Positions 34,008 through 43,145 of a stretch of DNA of 64,000 bases are shown here, piece by piece (position 1 is the stretch's first letter; each line of letters begins with the position of its first letter). The translations under genes and the position numbers were made by a program. A model generated the notes under the pieces. The model saw nothing but the letters and a program-made list of their open reading frames with translations, searched no databases and had not been told where the DNA came from. The stretch comes from Psychrosphaera sp. F3M07 (GTDB lineage Bacteria > Pseudomonadota > Gammaproteobacteria > Enterobacterales > Alteromonadaceae). The DNA lies in contig NZ_JAHKPJ010000015.1 of NCBI RefSeq assembly GCF_018860345.1, positions 21,403-85,402 on the forward strand. The letters run 5' to 3'.

Positions 34008-35429
34008 ATGAGTGCTGAAAGAGAGCATTTTTCCTCAAAACTAGGTTTTATTTTGGCCGCAGCTGGTTCGGCTGTTGGTATCGGTAATCTTGTAGGATTT
34101 CCTGTTGCTGCCGCAAAAAATGGCGGCGGTGCATTTCTATTTATCTACGCGATGTTCGTCATCTTAATTTGTTTACCTGTGATGATGGCTGAAATGTCAT
34201 TTGGTCGACATACCAATAAAGATCCACTTGGCGCTTATAATTCAATATCGAACAACGATAAAAAATGGAAACTAGCTGGTTTATTAGGTGTGTTAACGCC
34301 ATTTATGATTGCTGTATTTTATATGGTGATCACCGTATGGATATTTGGATACCTATATAATGCAGTAACAGGCAACTTAGCGGCTCTCGCTGACCCTAAG
34401 ATGTTTGGTGAGTTTATTACCAGTAATTCACTGTTTGTTTACATGATTGTGGTAGTGGCTATCACAGGCGTAATTTTAATGAGCGGTGTAAAAGAGGGCA
34501 TTGAAAGGGCAGCTAAAATATTAATGCCTTCATTATTCGTCTTACTTATTTTATTAGTTATCTACGTATTAACTTTAGATAATGCATTCTCTGGTGTTGC
34601 ATTTTACTTAGTCCCTGACTTTTCTAAAATCAATGGCAGCGTGATCAATGCGGCGTTATCACAAGCGTTTTTCTCCCTATCATTAGGTATGGGTATCTTA
34701 GTTACTTACGGTTCTTACATCAGTAAAAAACAAGATATTGCAGACTCATCTAAGTTAGTAGCATTAACAGATACCGGCGTGGCATTTATCGCAGGTTTGA
34801 TGATCATGCCAGCTATCTTTAGCTTTAACCCTATGGTTGAACCGGACAAGTTAAATGAGTCGTCTATTAACTTAATCTTTGTTTTATTACCTAAGATCTT
34901 CTTATCACTTCAAATGGATATCGGTTACTTTGGCGCAAGCGCGATAGCATCACTGTTTTTCTTATTGGTATTTTTTGCTGCAATTACGTCTTTAGTGTCA
35001 ATCATTGAAGTACCAAATGCAGCTGTGATGGATGGCATGAAAGTAAGCCGTAAAAAGTCACTTACTTACTTAGCCATATTGATGGTGTTTTTAACCGTAT
35101 TAACGTCTATGTCGTTTGGTATGTCTGATACCTTAACGGGCTTAACGCATTATGCAGGCGCTTCCAAGTCGCTATTTGATGTTATCTATGATGTATTTTA
35201 CGACACCATATTGCCGTTAAATGGTTTACTGATCTGTTTATTTGTTATTTCTCGTTGGAAGATGATTAACTTCAAGAAAGAACTAGATGAAGGGCTAGAA
35301 AAGGGTAAACACGGTTTCTTATTACGTTACTCAGAAATTGCGCTTAAAACTTATATCCCAGTGATCTTAGCGTTAGTATTCTTAAATACAGTAGCAATGA
35401 AGTTCTTTGGTTATAAATTGTTGTTCTAG
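34008..35429 (+). CDS. Sodium:neurotransmitter symporter-family transporter
   Basis: A 473-residue inner-membrane protein with about 11-12 segments. The N-terminal SSKLGFILAAAGSAVGIGNLVGFP is the sodium- and substrate-site helix 1 of the NSS/SNF family (LeuT type). AAAGGA lies seven bases before the ATG. The substrate is probably an amino acid but cannot be fixed. A strong terminator follows. Confidence 0.93.
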   Translation: MSAEREHFSSKLGFILAAAGSAVGIGNLVGFPVAAAKNGGGAFLFIYAMFVILICLPVMMAEMSFGRHTNKDPLGAYNSISNNDKKWKLAGLLGVLTPFMIAVFYMVITVWIFGYLYNAVTGNLAALADPKMFGEFITSNSLFVYMIVVVAITGVILMSGVKEGIERAAKILMPSLFVLLILLVIYVLTLDNAFSGVAFYLVPDFSKINGSVINAALSQAFFSLSLGMGILVTYGSYISKKQDIADSSKLVALTDTGVAFIAGLMIMPAIFSFNPMVEPDKLNESSINLIFVLLPKIFLSLQMDIGYFGASAIASLFFLLVFFAAITSLVSIIEVPNAAVMDGMKVSRKKSLTYLAILMVFLTVLTSMSFGMSDTLTGLTHYAGASKSLFDVIYDVFYDTILPLNGLLICLFVISRWKMINFKKELDEGLEKGKHGFLLRYSEIALKTYIPVILALVFLNTVAMKFFGYKLLF

Positions 35430-35460
35430 TTTTGGCTTAACTCCAATTTTAGTGATTAAA

Positions 35461-35489
35461 AACCTTAACGAATGTTAAGGTTTTTTTTT
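35461..35489 (+). terminator. Rho-independent terminator after the NSS transporter
   Basis: AACCTTAAC pairs with GTTAAGGTT around GAAT, followed by nine Ts. Confidence 0.9.
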
Positions 35490-35899
35490 GAGTTTTATTT
35501 ATCTTGTTATCTTATTTAACTCTTAATCTAATTCCCGGTTCAAAATATCTGTATTAAATATAACTTTTCTCAAATCGATAGGGCATGGATGCCCGATTGA
35601 GGAAAATTTTCATGGACGAATGTTATTTCGGCACTGGCATCCTGCTTCGCTCTACCTCCTCCATCCATGGAGTCGTCCGTATTTGATGACAAAAGTTAGT
35701 ATTTAATACAAATAGATATTTGTTTACGGGCTGCGCTCTTTTTCATTATAAGAGCGCCTACCTTTTTTGGCTGTTGAAAAAAGGTTTTGATGACCACCGT
35801 CAAGGTGAAACCTTAGCGTACATAGGGGCACTATGTTAAAGCTAATATTCAACATAAGAATATTAAACTATAAACCTAACCAACTTTTTGGCCTAAAAG
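35490..35899. other. Gene-free repeat-bearing region
   Basis: About 410 bases between the NSS terminator and the radical SAM gene. It contains MITE-like copy B (35542-35721) and the opposite-strand copy of the CAACAGCC stem-loop (35759-35785). The rest is plain AT-rich sequence with no ORF of interest. Confidence 0.75.
35542..35721. mobile_element. MITE-like element, copy B
   Basis: A 180-bp element inverted relative to copy A at 1250-1380. The left arm AAAATATCTGTATTAAATA and the following AACTTTTCTCAAATCGA are the same as in copy A. The central palindrome GGGCATGGATGCCC is shared. Copy B carries about 45 extra bases (near 35633-35677) containing GCTTCGCTCTACCTCC, a sequence also found inverted near 7369. 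It has no coding capacity. Confidence 0.65.
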
Positions 35900-36790
35900 T
35901 CACAATCCCCGTTGCCACTCTTGCCTTAAGGGAATCATCTGCGGTGTATTGATGGCAGCTTGCACTTTAGCTAACAAGGAGGCTTTGTCTTTGCCTAATA
36001 TGCCTTTTAATACTAAGTAGTTTGAGGCGTGATCTGAGCGGAATATGGTTTTATCTAACTCTAAGCGCGTTAATAAGGTTTCCATCTCTTTAAATAAACC
36101 AAGCTGGTTGGGGAGTTCAAAGCCATTAGGGAATTCTTTAGCAAAACGCTCTTGGCCTAGTGGAAAGGAAACTACTAAAGTTGATAGGTATTCTGGTTGG
36201 GTTTCGTTCATTAATTTGGCGGAATTAATGGCATGTTGTTGACTGAATTCGTTGCCACCTAAACCATTTAAGATCATAACCGAACGTTTAATGCCGGCCT
36301 GTTGTAACTTGTCTAACGCGATTTTTGAGGATTCGTAACTTTCGCCTTTTTTGATCAATTGTAAAACATGATCATCACCACTTTCACAACCTACATAAAC
36401 TAAACTGAGTTTTAATTGTTGTAGCGATTGCAGTTGCTCAACGGTTTTATTGGTTAAATTTCTAGGTAAACAATAAGAGGAGATACGTTGTATATCTGGA
36501 AAGTACTTGTTTATCAGCTCACAGATCTCTTGTAAGCGTCTAAATGGCAATGTTAGGGCATCACCATCGGCTAAAAATACACGATGAACCGGCATGCCTG
36601 AGCGTTTTATTGCAATAAGCTCTTGTTCAATGTCTTCTAGCTTCTTAGGTTTAAACTTTTTATTGTCTTGAGTGTACATGTCACAGAAAGTGCATTGATT
36701 CCAAGAGCAGCCATTAGTGACTTGTAATATAAGAGATTTCCACTCACTAGGTGGACGGAATACCGGTTCAATATATTTTAATGGATACAT
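35900..36790 (-). CDS. Radical SAM protein
   Basis: A 296-residue protein with the CxxxCxxC cluster motif CSWNQCTFCDMY near residue 28, a glycine-rich VYVGCESGDD stretch and a GLGGNE loop typical of Elp3/MiaB-like radical SAM folds. It binds a 4Fe-4S cluster and SAM. The reaction is not known to me. It stands alone, divergent from nothing obvious, between repeat regions. Confidence 0.88.
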   Translation of the reverse strand: MYPLKYIEPVFRPPSEWKSLILQVTNGCSWNQCTFCDMYTQDNKKFKPKKLEDIEQELIAIKRSGMPVHRVFLADGDALTLPFRRLQEICELINKYFPDIQRISSYCLPRNLTNKTVEQLQSLQQLKLSLVYVGCESGDDHVLQLIKKGESYESSKIALDKLQQAGIKRSVMILNGLGGNEFSQQHAINSAKLMNETQPEYLSTLVVSFPLGQERFAKEFPNGFELPNQLGLFKEMETLLTRLELDKTIFRSDHASNYLVLKGILGKDKASLLAKVQAAINTPQMIPLRQEWQRGL

Positions 36791-36835
36791 GTTTAACCCT
36801 AATATTACTTTCTCAAAACAAACTTTTTGTAGCTC

Positions 36836-36980
36836 AAAACTCGAAACTCGTCACTCGAAACTCGTCACTCGAAACTCATCACTCGAAACTCGTCACTCGA
36901 AACTCGTCACTCGAAACTCATCACTCGAAACCCGTCACCCGAAACTCGTCACTCGTAACCCGAAACCCGAAACTCATAAC
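36836..36980. repeat. Degenerate ACTCGAA/ACTCGTC heptamer array
   Basis: About 20 heptamers alternate between ACTCGAA and ACTCGTC (with ACTCATC and ACCCGAA variants), so the higher-order unit is 14 bp. The array ends immediately at the TAA stop codon of the minus-strand gene at 36981. A purer relative lies at 45893-45964. Confidence 0.9.
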
Positions 36981-37367
36981 TTAAGTATAAGAATCTTCTT
37001 CATCAGGCTCGTTTTCGTCGCCCATGAATACACCCCAACCATCAGAGTAACCTTTATTTTTTTCAGCGATTTTTTTGAATTCTTTTTCAAATGCAACAAT
37101 GTTTTCGTAAGTAACGTCCATTACTTTAGATACTTGCAGTTCGATGGCAATACTCGATGCACCCCCATGGTCGTATTTACGGCTTTCAACTTTGACAAAC
37201 GGCTCTTCGTTTTCAATCCTAGCGATAAATAACTTTGCAACAGTATCGGCATCGGATTCTTGATCAAATAAAGCAAAAAAGTCGACGACGTATTGCTCAC
37301 TAAAATCAAATCCTGCATTGGCCATGTCTTGTAATATTTGGCCGGTATCATCATTTGGAAAATTCAT
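36981..37367 (-). CDS. RraB-family (RNase E inhibitor-like) protein
   Basis: A 128-residue acidic protein. The FDFSEQYVVDFFALFDQESDADTVAKLF core and the late GYSDGWGVFMGDENE match the RraB domain (PF06877). In E. coli RraB binds the C-terminal scaffold of RNase E and changes its activity. Sequence match to E. coli RraB is partial, so orthology is uncertain. Its stop codon touches the heptamer array. Confidence 0.75.
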   Translation of the reverse strand: MNFPNDDTGQILQDMANAGFDFSEQYVVDFFALFDQESDADTVAKLFIARIENEEPFVKVESRKYDHGGASSIAIELQVSKVMDVTYENIVAFEKEFKKIAEKNKGYSDGWGVFMGDENEPDEEDSYT

Positions 37368-37508
37368 TGTTATCCATTATCACTGGTGGTTATGGGCCAA
37401 TTGTAGCTAAGTTATCAATTTGACCCAAGTACTATTATGGTAAGCGTAGAAGTAATATTTAGGTTAAAAATAACTCTGCATTTTTTACATTTACGCCACA
37501 TTATTGGA

Positions 37509-38357
37509 CTATTGCCTGTTTATTCGCATACGTTTTGGAATAAAGTCAACTAAGGTGGTTCTTACTGGATTAATGTCTAATCCGCCACGTCGGGTATATC
37601 TTGCATAAACGGTTAATTCGCTTGGGTTGGCAAGGGTCATGATGTCGGTGAAAATTCGCTCCACACATTGTTCGTGGAATTCGTTATGCATTCTAAATGA
37701 AATCAAATAACGCAATAATGATTCATGGTCTATTTGTAATCCAGTATAAGAAATAACAATACTGGCCCAATCTGGCTGACTGGTAATTAAACAATTTGAC
37801 TTTAACAAGTGGCTATTTAATTGCTCGGTAACTGTGTTACCAGATTTATCTAATTTTAATAACTGATTATTAAAGTCGTAATTGTCTATTTCAATATCTA
37901 TATCATCTATATTAACGCCATCTAGCGGCGTTACTTGAAATGGGGCTTCTTGTTCAACGGATAACAAACGAACATCTACCGTCTCACCTGCACAGTCGGT
38001 TAAGTCTTTTTCCATTGCTTCTTGCACATCTGTCCAAGAAGTAAACTTGGTTTGATTAAAGCTATTTAAATACAGCTTAAATGATTTACTTTCTATTAAG
38101 TTGGTACTTGTTGCAGGCACAACAAACTCAGCAATGGCCACCACAGGTTTGCCTTTGGCATTTAACCAGCTTACTTCATAACCTGTCCATAAATCGTGAC
38201 CATAAAAAGGTAATGGATCAGATAGGTTTAAATCGTCTCTGTTAAGACTACGAGGAACGGGTTGCAGTAGATTTGGATTATATTTTGTCTCATAGGCGGT
38301 TTGTTTGCCAAGAGTCAGTTCATCTAACGCGCCACTTTCTGTATACTTTGAAGTCAT
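37509..38357 (-). CDS. queF: NADPH-dependent 7-cyano-7-deazaguanine reductase QueF
   Basis: A 282-residue two-domain (YqcD-type) QueF that reduces preQ0 to preQ1 for queuosine. The catalytic Cys lies in [16 protein letters not shown] and the Glu-bearing [13 protein letters not shown] follows. The N-terminal half has the [21 protein letters not shown] substrate region. It is divergent from syd, as in E. coli. Confidence 0.96.
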   Translation of the reverse strand: MTSKYTESGALDELTLGKQTAYETKYNPNLLQPVPRSLNRDDLNLSDPLPFYGHDLWTGYEVSWLNAKGKPVVAIAEFVVPATSTNLIESKSFKLYLNSFNQTKFTSWTDVQEAMEKDLTDCAGETVDVRLLSVEQEAPFQVTPLDGVNIDDIDIEIDNYDFNNQLLKLDKSGNTVTEQLNSHLLKSNCLITSQPDWASIVISYTGLQIDHESLLRYLISFRMHNEFHEQCVERIFTDIMTLANPSELTVYARYTRRGGLDINPVRTTLVDFIPKRMRINRQ

Positions 38358-38422
38358 AGGGTAAACAATATCTAGTTTGAATGTGGGTATTGTAAAGAAT
38401 ATAAATTTAAGTGGAAGTGGAT

Positions 38423-38965
38423 ATGACTAAAATTGAATTATTAAATCAGGCTTGGGTTAAGTTTGTTTCAAATTGGAGCAAACTTGCTGAGCAAAATGGA
38501 TATCCTGAAATTGAGTCCGATCCTGAATGGCCTTCGCCGTGTGAATTTAGTGCTAATAACAAAACGTATTGGAAACCGGTTGAAATTGAACAAGCGTTAG
38601 AATTTGATAATGTTGGTCGGGCAATGGATTTAATCATAGATCCGCAATACTCTGCATTGTTTTGTAAGTATTATGCCGACAACATCAATGCTGAACATAA
38701 CGCTGGTCCATTACAATTTTTACAAGCGTGGTCGTATACAGATTTCGAACGACTGCAGCAAAACCTTATTGGTCATTTGATGATGAAAGCCAAATTAAAA
38801 CAATCACCTACGTTGTTTTTTGCGCTAACGGATGAAGATGATCTTAATTTGGTTGTGGTTAATGAAACAGGAGAGGTGTGGTTGGAATATGTCGGTAAAG
38901 AACCACATAAAAAAGTCGCCAACAGTTTAGCTGACTTTATCGAACAGTGTTCGCCGGTTTTATAA
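38423..38965 (+). CDS. syd: SecY-interacting protein Syd
   Basis: A 180-residue acidic protein matching Syd, including [45 protein letters not shown] and [14 protein letters not shown]. It binds the cytoplasmic face of SecY. ATG 38423 gives the normal length; a GTG four codons earlier is possible. Confidence 0.93.
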   Translation: MTKIELLNQAWVKFVSNWSKLAEQNGYPEIESDPEWPSPCEFSANNKTYWKPVEIEQALEFDNVGRAMDLIIDPQYSALFCKYYADNINAEHNAGPLQFLQAWSYTDFERLQQNLIGHLMMKAKLKQSPTLFFALTDEDDLNLVVVNETGEVWLEYVGKEPHKKVANSLADFIEQCSPVL

Positions 38966-38977
38966 ATTTTATACCGA

Positions 38978-39002
38978 GTAACCCTAACCAGATTAGGGTT
39001 AC
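38978..39002. terminator. Stem-loop between convergent genes
   Basis: GTAACCCTAA pairs perfectly with TTAGGGTTAC around CCAGA. The T tract is weak on both strands. Probably a shared terminator for syd and the minus-strand gene. Confidence 0.65.
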
Positions 39003-39022
39003 TAAATTAGGGGTGTTGAGTC

Positions 39023-39292
39023 TTATTTGAGCAGCAAGGACTTTAACAATGCAACTTCCTGTTCCAACATTTCCACTCTTTGCTCTAATGTTTTCTTTTC
39101 ATCAGTGCTGGTCAGTTTATTTTGTTTCTTTGGAATTACGACATCAGGATTCGAACGCCATTGCTGTAGGCCAGAGATTAATGTTGGCATTGGCGTATTT
39201 TTATCCGCCCTAGCTTTTATTAAAGCAATCGAGGGCTCTTTCCCTTCATTTTTTAATACTTGGCAAATGTTAATAATATCTGAAATATTCAT
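39023..39292 (-). CDS. Conserved small protein with helical start and C-terminal coiled coil, 89 aa
   Basis: The N-terminal half (ISDIINICQVLKNEGKEPSIALIKARAD ... LISGLQQWRSNPD) looks like a small helix-turn-helix domain. The last ~28 residues (KKTLEQRVEMLEQEVALLKSLL) form a leucine-heptad coiled coil, so it probably dimerises. DNA binding is inference. Family name not recognised. Confidence 0.72.
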   Translation of the reverse strand: MNISDIINICQVLKNEGKEPSIALIKARADKNTPMPTLISGLQQWRSNPDVVIPKKQNKLTSTDEKKTLEQRVEMLEQEVALLKSLLLK

Positions 39293-39463
39293 ATTCTCTA
39301 TAATTTGGTTAATTTAACTATTAAATTGTATTTATGACGATTAGTGGTGCTCTACTTAGATGTTATATTAATAATTCTCCTTATATAACAACTGTTTACC
39401 ATGTTGGAACTGATTTTGCCTTATAGGTGCATCGTTAATATAAATAATAAAGTTGAGATGACA

Positions 39464-39859
39464 ATGAATCAAACACTTAATAAAACAATTAAAACATTAA
39501 TTTTAACACTTCCATTAACATTTGCGTTAACTGGCTGTGTTGTCGTTGTAGGTGATGATGAAGGAAGAGGATGGAATAACTCTAACTCAAGTAGTGAATG
39601 GAAAGAAGTACAGAGAACGAATAAAGCGAAGATAGCGCAATTAGAAGTTGGTGAAACCATTTCACAAGTAAAAACAACGTTTGGCTCTGCTGACTTTAAT
39701 GAAGCGTTTACAGATAATGACAAACAATACCAAGTGTTATTTTATCGAACTCGTCACAAACACTCAGACGGTGAAACAACTAAAGATGAATGTACACCTC
39801 TCATTTTTGTTGACGGTGTATTACAATCTTGGGGTCAAAAAGCGTATAAAAAGCTTTAA
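39464..39859 (+). CDS. DUF3192-family lipoprotein
   Basis: A 131-residue lipoprotein with a signal ending LTGC (lipobox) and mature start CVVVVGDDEGRG. The body matches the DUF3192 pattern: IAQLEVGETISQVKTTFGSADFNEAF, YQVLFYRTRHKHSDGETTKDECTPLIFVDG and GWG-like LQSWGQKA. ATG 39464 is chosen; ATG 39458 two codons earlier is also possible. A terminator follows closely. Function unknown; resembles BamE-type folds in outline. Confidence 0.8.
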   Translation: MNQTLNKTIKTLILTLPLTFALTGCVVVVGDDEGRGWNNSNSSSEWKEVQRTNKAKIAQLEVGETISQVKTTFGSADFNEAFTDNDKQYQVLFYRTRHKHSDGETTKDECTPLIFVDGVLQSWGQKAYKKL

Positions 39860-39888
39860 CCAAGGCAAAATATATAATCAATAAAAAA

Positions 39889-39916
39889 AACCGAGTTATT
39901 AAACTCGGTTTTTTTG
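39889..39916. terminator. Bidirectional Rho-independent terminator
   Basis: AACCGAGTT pairs with AACTCGGTT around ATTA, flanked by A8 and T7. It serves both convergent genes. Confidence 0.9.
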
Positions 39917-39934
39917 TGGATTAACTAAATTGAG

Positions 39935-41281
39935 TTACGATTTTAGTTTATCAAAATCAACATTTTCAATTTCAGTACCGGCATCTTCGTTAGCGAACAT
40001 CTCATGGTCAAATTCTTTTTCAGATGAAGCAACAATACAACTCACCATACAATCACCCGTAACGTTAACGGCGGTACGAGTCATATCCAATAATCGGTCG
40101 ACACCAATAATTAACGCTATGCCTTCAACAGGTAGACCAACTTGCTGTAATACCATCGCCAACATAATTAAACCTACACCCGGAACGGCAGCTGTACCAA
40201 TAGAGGCTAATGTTGCCGTTAATACCACCATTAGGTAATCACTTAAGGCTAAATCAACCGCAAATACTTGAGCGATGAATACCGTAGCAACCCCTTGCAT
40301 GATGGCCGTACCATCCATGTTAAGTGTGGCACCCATAGGTAATGTAAATGAAGCGATAGAGTTTTTAACGCCTAGCTTTTTAGTAGCCGTTTCCATGGTA
40401 ACAGGTAGGGTTGCACCTGAGCTTGATGTACTAAAAGCGAACAAAGCAGCATCGCGCATTTTCTTGAAGAAGATGACAGGGCTTAAACCAGTGAAGGCTT
40501 TTAATAACGAGCCGTAAACCACAAACGCATGTAACAACAATACAAAAATTACTAAGAAGAAGTACTTAATTAAACTACCAATGGTTTCATATTCAAGGGT
40601 AGTGAATAATTTAGCTAATAAGAAGAACACGCCATAAGGGGCGACATTCATTAGAATAACCACTAAGCGCATAATTACGGCGTTTAAATCCACAAACAAG
40701 GCCGCTAAACGTTCACCTGATTTACCCGCAAGTGCCATAGACACACCAAACAAGAGTGCAAATACAATGACTTGCAACATATTACCTTGCGCCATTGAGC
40801 TAATAGGGTTAGTTGGGAACATATTGATAATAACTTGAGCAAACCCTGGCGCTTCTTTAGCTACAAAGTTTTGATCCGTTGGTAAATTTAACCCTTGTCC
40901 TGGCCCAACAACTAAAGCTAATAGAATGGCTAATGTGATGGCAATTGCGGTTGTCATTAAGTACAACGCAATTGATTTCCCACCTAGGCGAGCTAACTTA
41001 CTGGTGTCGTTTAAACTGCAAGTGCCAACGACCAATGAAACAAATACCAGCGGAACCACGATCATTTTCAAACTAGCAACAAATATACTGCCGCCAACAT
41101 GAAACAATCCGTTCACAAAAAAGTCATTAATAGAAAGGGTAGTGATGCCTAATGGGATTAAAATGTCGCCGGAAGTACCAAATAGTTCTTGTAAGATCAC
41201 ACCGGTAAGAATACCGGAGATCATCCCGATTAAAATGCGAGCCGTGAGCCCAAACTTTTGATTGGATGGTTGTTTTGTCAT
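39935..41281 (-). CDS. Dicarboxylate/amino acid:cation symporter (DAACS family)
   Basis: A 448-residue inner-membrane transporter of the GltP/DctA type. The family motifs are visible: SSSGATLPVTMETA (hairpin 1), TLNMDGTAIMQG (NMDGT, cation site) and GTAAVPGVGLIMLAMVL (hairpin 2), then DRLLDMTRTAVNVTGD. The acidic C-terminal tail is cytoplasmic. Glutamate, aspartate or C4-dicarboxylate is the likely substrate. Confidence 0.94.
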   Translation of the reverse strand: MTKQPSNQKFGLTARILIGMISGILTGVILQELFGTSGDILIPLGITTLSINDFFVNGLFHVGGSIFVASLKMIVVPLVFVSLVVGTCSLNDTSKLARLGGKSIALYLMTTAIAITLAILLALVVGPGQGLNLPTDQNFVAKEAPGFAQVIINMFPTNPISSMAQGNMLQVIVFALLFGVSMALAGKSGERLAALFVDLNAVIMRLVVILMNVAPYGVFFLLAKLFTTLEYETIGSLIKYFFLVIFVLLLHAFVVYGSLLKAFTGLSPVIFFKKMRDAALFAFSTSSSGATLPVTMETATKKLGVKNSIASFTLPMGATLNMDGTAIMQGVATVFIAQVFAVDLALSDYLMVVLTATLASIGTAAVPGVGLIMLAMVLQQVGLPVEGIALIIGVDRLLDMTRTAVNVTGDCMVSCIVASSEKEFDHEMFANEDAGTEIENVDFDKLKS

Positions 41282-41410
41282 TTTTATTTATTCTTATTTT
41301 ATGAATTCGATTCGAGTATAAACAAGTCAGCTAAAAATGTAGAGCTTTCTGACGATAAGTGAACAAAACTCATACAAATACGGATTCTATTAAAAGTTTT
41401 AACTATAAAA

Positions 41411-41432
41411 AAAGCGACCCTAAGGTCGCTTT
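41411..41432 (-). terminator. Rho-independent terminator after astB
   Basis: AAAGCGACC pairs with GGTCGCTTT. On the minus strand a T-rich tract follows, so it ends astB. Confidence 0.8.
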
Positions 41433-41452
41433 AATCAATAGTTATAACGTAA

Positions 41453-42799
41453 TTATCGTTGGAATGGATAAACTGAACCAAGGTTTAAAATTTGAGTGAG
41501 TTCATCGAGTGCAGCTCGAGTTTCAATTACTAACATAGGATCTCTTAGATCTGATTCCGATAATTCATCACGGTAATGTTTATCTACCCAGGTATTTAAT
41601 GTTGAAAATAACTGTTCTGACATCAGAACATTTTGATTGGTTGCGGCTAGTTCTTGTTCATTTAACGCAACTCGTAATCGTAAACATGCCGGTCCGCCAC
41701 CATTTCTCATACTTTGTTTAACGTCAAAGTAGTTTACTTGTTTAATCGGTGTGTTTTGCGTAATTAAATTGTCTAAATACGCCGATACCGACGGGTTTTC
41801 TTTACATTCCATTGGCGCAATGATGGCCATTTGACCATTACCGATATCAACCAACTGAGTATTAAATAAGTAAGTTTTAACCGCTTGTTCAACACTGACT
41901 TGATCTGTGGCAACTTTAATAAAGTGGAATTCTTTATCTGATTTTTTAGCAAATTTAGATTGGATTTCTTTAAACTTTTCAGCGGTATTTAAAAAGGCTT
42001 GTTCGTGATAGAACAATACATTTTGATTACCCACAGATATAACGTCATTGTGGAATACACCTTGGTCAATGACATCAGGATTTTGCTGCATGTAAACAAC
42101 ACCTGACTCATCTAATTGATGCAAACGTGAAACCGCTTCACAGGCTTCATAGGTGTGACGTGCAGGATATTTAACGGGTGCTGGCTTTGAAGAATCGAAT
42201 GCGTGTCTGCCATAGACAAATAATTCCACACCTGCTTGATCGTATTCACCGCACAAACGAGTATGATTTGCTGCGCCTTCATCACCAAAATGATCGTTAT
42301 CTGGTAAATGCTGGTGGTGTGCAAAATGCTGTTCGTTATTAAACATGGCTTTTAATATACGGCCGCTGGTTTCAGGCTCTAACGAACGGTGGAATTTATT
42401 AGTTAAATTAGCCGGGGTAAAATGCACTTTTTTGTCAGCAGTATCCGCACTTGGTGAAACGGTTGCGGCGTTGGCTGTCCACATACTTGAAGCCGAATAT
42501 ACAGCTCTTAACACTTGTGGGGCTTGTTTAGCGGCTTGCTCTAAAACCGAAGTATCGCTACCACTGAAGCCTAAACGACGTAATGCATCTAAGTCAGGTC
42601 TTTCATGTGGCGCTAAAACCCCTTGAACTAATCCCATGTCATGTAATGCTTTCATTTTTTGCAAACCTTGTTTGGCTGCAGATTTTGGATTAGAGGTATC
42701 TTTTGCGTTATTTAAAGAGGCAACATTACCAACAGACAATCCGGCATAGTTATGAGTTGGGCCAACTAGACCATCAAAATTAGCTTCAAAATGTTTCAT
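41453..42799 (-). CDS. astB: N-succinylarginine dihydrolase AstB
   Basis: A 448-residue enzyme of the arginine succinyltransferase pathway, converting succinylarginine to succinylornithine, CO2 and ammonia. The start [22 protein letters not shown], the HTRLCGEY stretch, and the late [15 protein letters not shown] with the nucleophile Cys are family marks. Other ast genes are not in the window, so the pathway is split across the chromosome here. Confidence 0.96.
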   Translation of the reverse strand: MKHFEANFDGLVGPTHNYAGLSVGNVASLNNAKDTSNPKSAAKQGLQKMKALHDMGLVQGVLAPHERPDLDALRRLGFSGSDTSVLEQAAKQAPQVLRAVYSASSMWTANAATVSPSADTADKKVHFTPANLTNKFHRSLEPETSGRILKAMFNNEQHFAHHQHLPDNDHFGDEGAANHTRLCGEYDQAGVELFVYGRHAFDSSKPAPVKYPARHTYEACEAVSRLHQLDESGVVYMQQNPDVIDQGVFHNDVISVGNQNVLFYHEQAFLNTAEKFKEIQSKFAKKSDKEFHFIKVATDQVSVEQAVKTYLFNTQLVDIGNGQMAIIAPMECKENPSVSAYLDNLITQNTPIKQVNYFDVKQSMRNGGGPACLRLRVALNEQELAATNQNVLMSEQLFSTLNTWVDKHYRDELSESDLRDPMLVIETRAALDELTQILNLGSVYPFQR

Positions 42800-43145
42800 T
42801 ATTAGAACTTCTCCATAAAATACAGTGACACAGGATTTACATTTTTATTCACAAAAAAAATTTGATGTTTTTTTTAAACTAGAGCAAATTTTTAACAAAT
42901 TAATTAGATAAAAAAATAAATGTAAATAAAATCATTTAATTTTTTAAGTGACAAATCTTCTGAAAACCTTAGTATCATTGCGTGTCGTTAATCGAAAACT
43001 GTTTATATTATACGCAGTTAAAGAAGAAAATCTCACTTTGGTGCAGAAATAGATAGCGATTTTAGCTTGAAGTCGAATAGAATCGCATATATATCTTATA
43101 ACTTGGTATAAGTACGCAATTTACCCAAGAAGCGGTTGAGGAATT
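42800..43145. other. AT-rich divergent promoter region astB/topA
   Basis: 346 bases, very AT-rich, between divergent astB and topA. It must hold both promoters, but I could not choose convincing boxes. A TATATTATAC near 43010 is a possible topA -10 region. No repeat or RNA gene seen. Confidence 0.5.

Noticed and set aside
36836..36980. Heptamer array as a CRISPR array
   Set aside because: Units are contiguous 7-14 bp with no unique spacers, and no cas gene is in the window.
36717..37232. ORF of 171 codons across the ACTCGAA array
   Set aside because: It depends on the stop-free heptamer repeat and on the antisense of the RraB-like gene.
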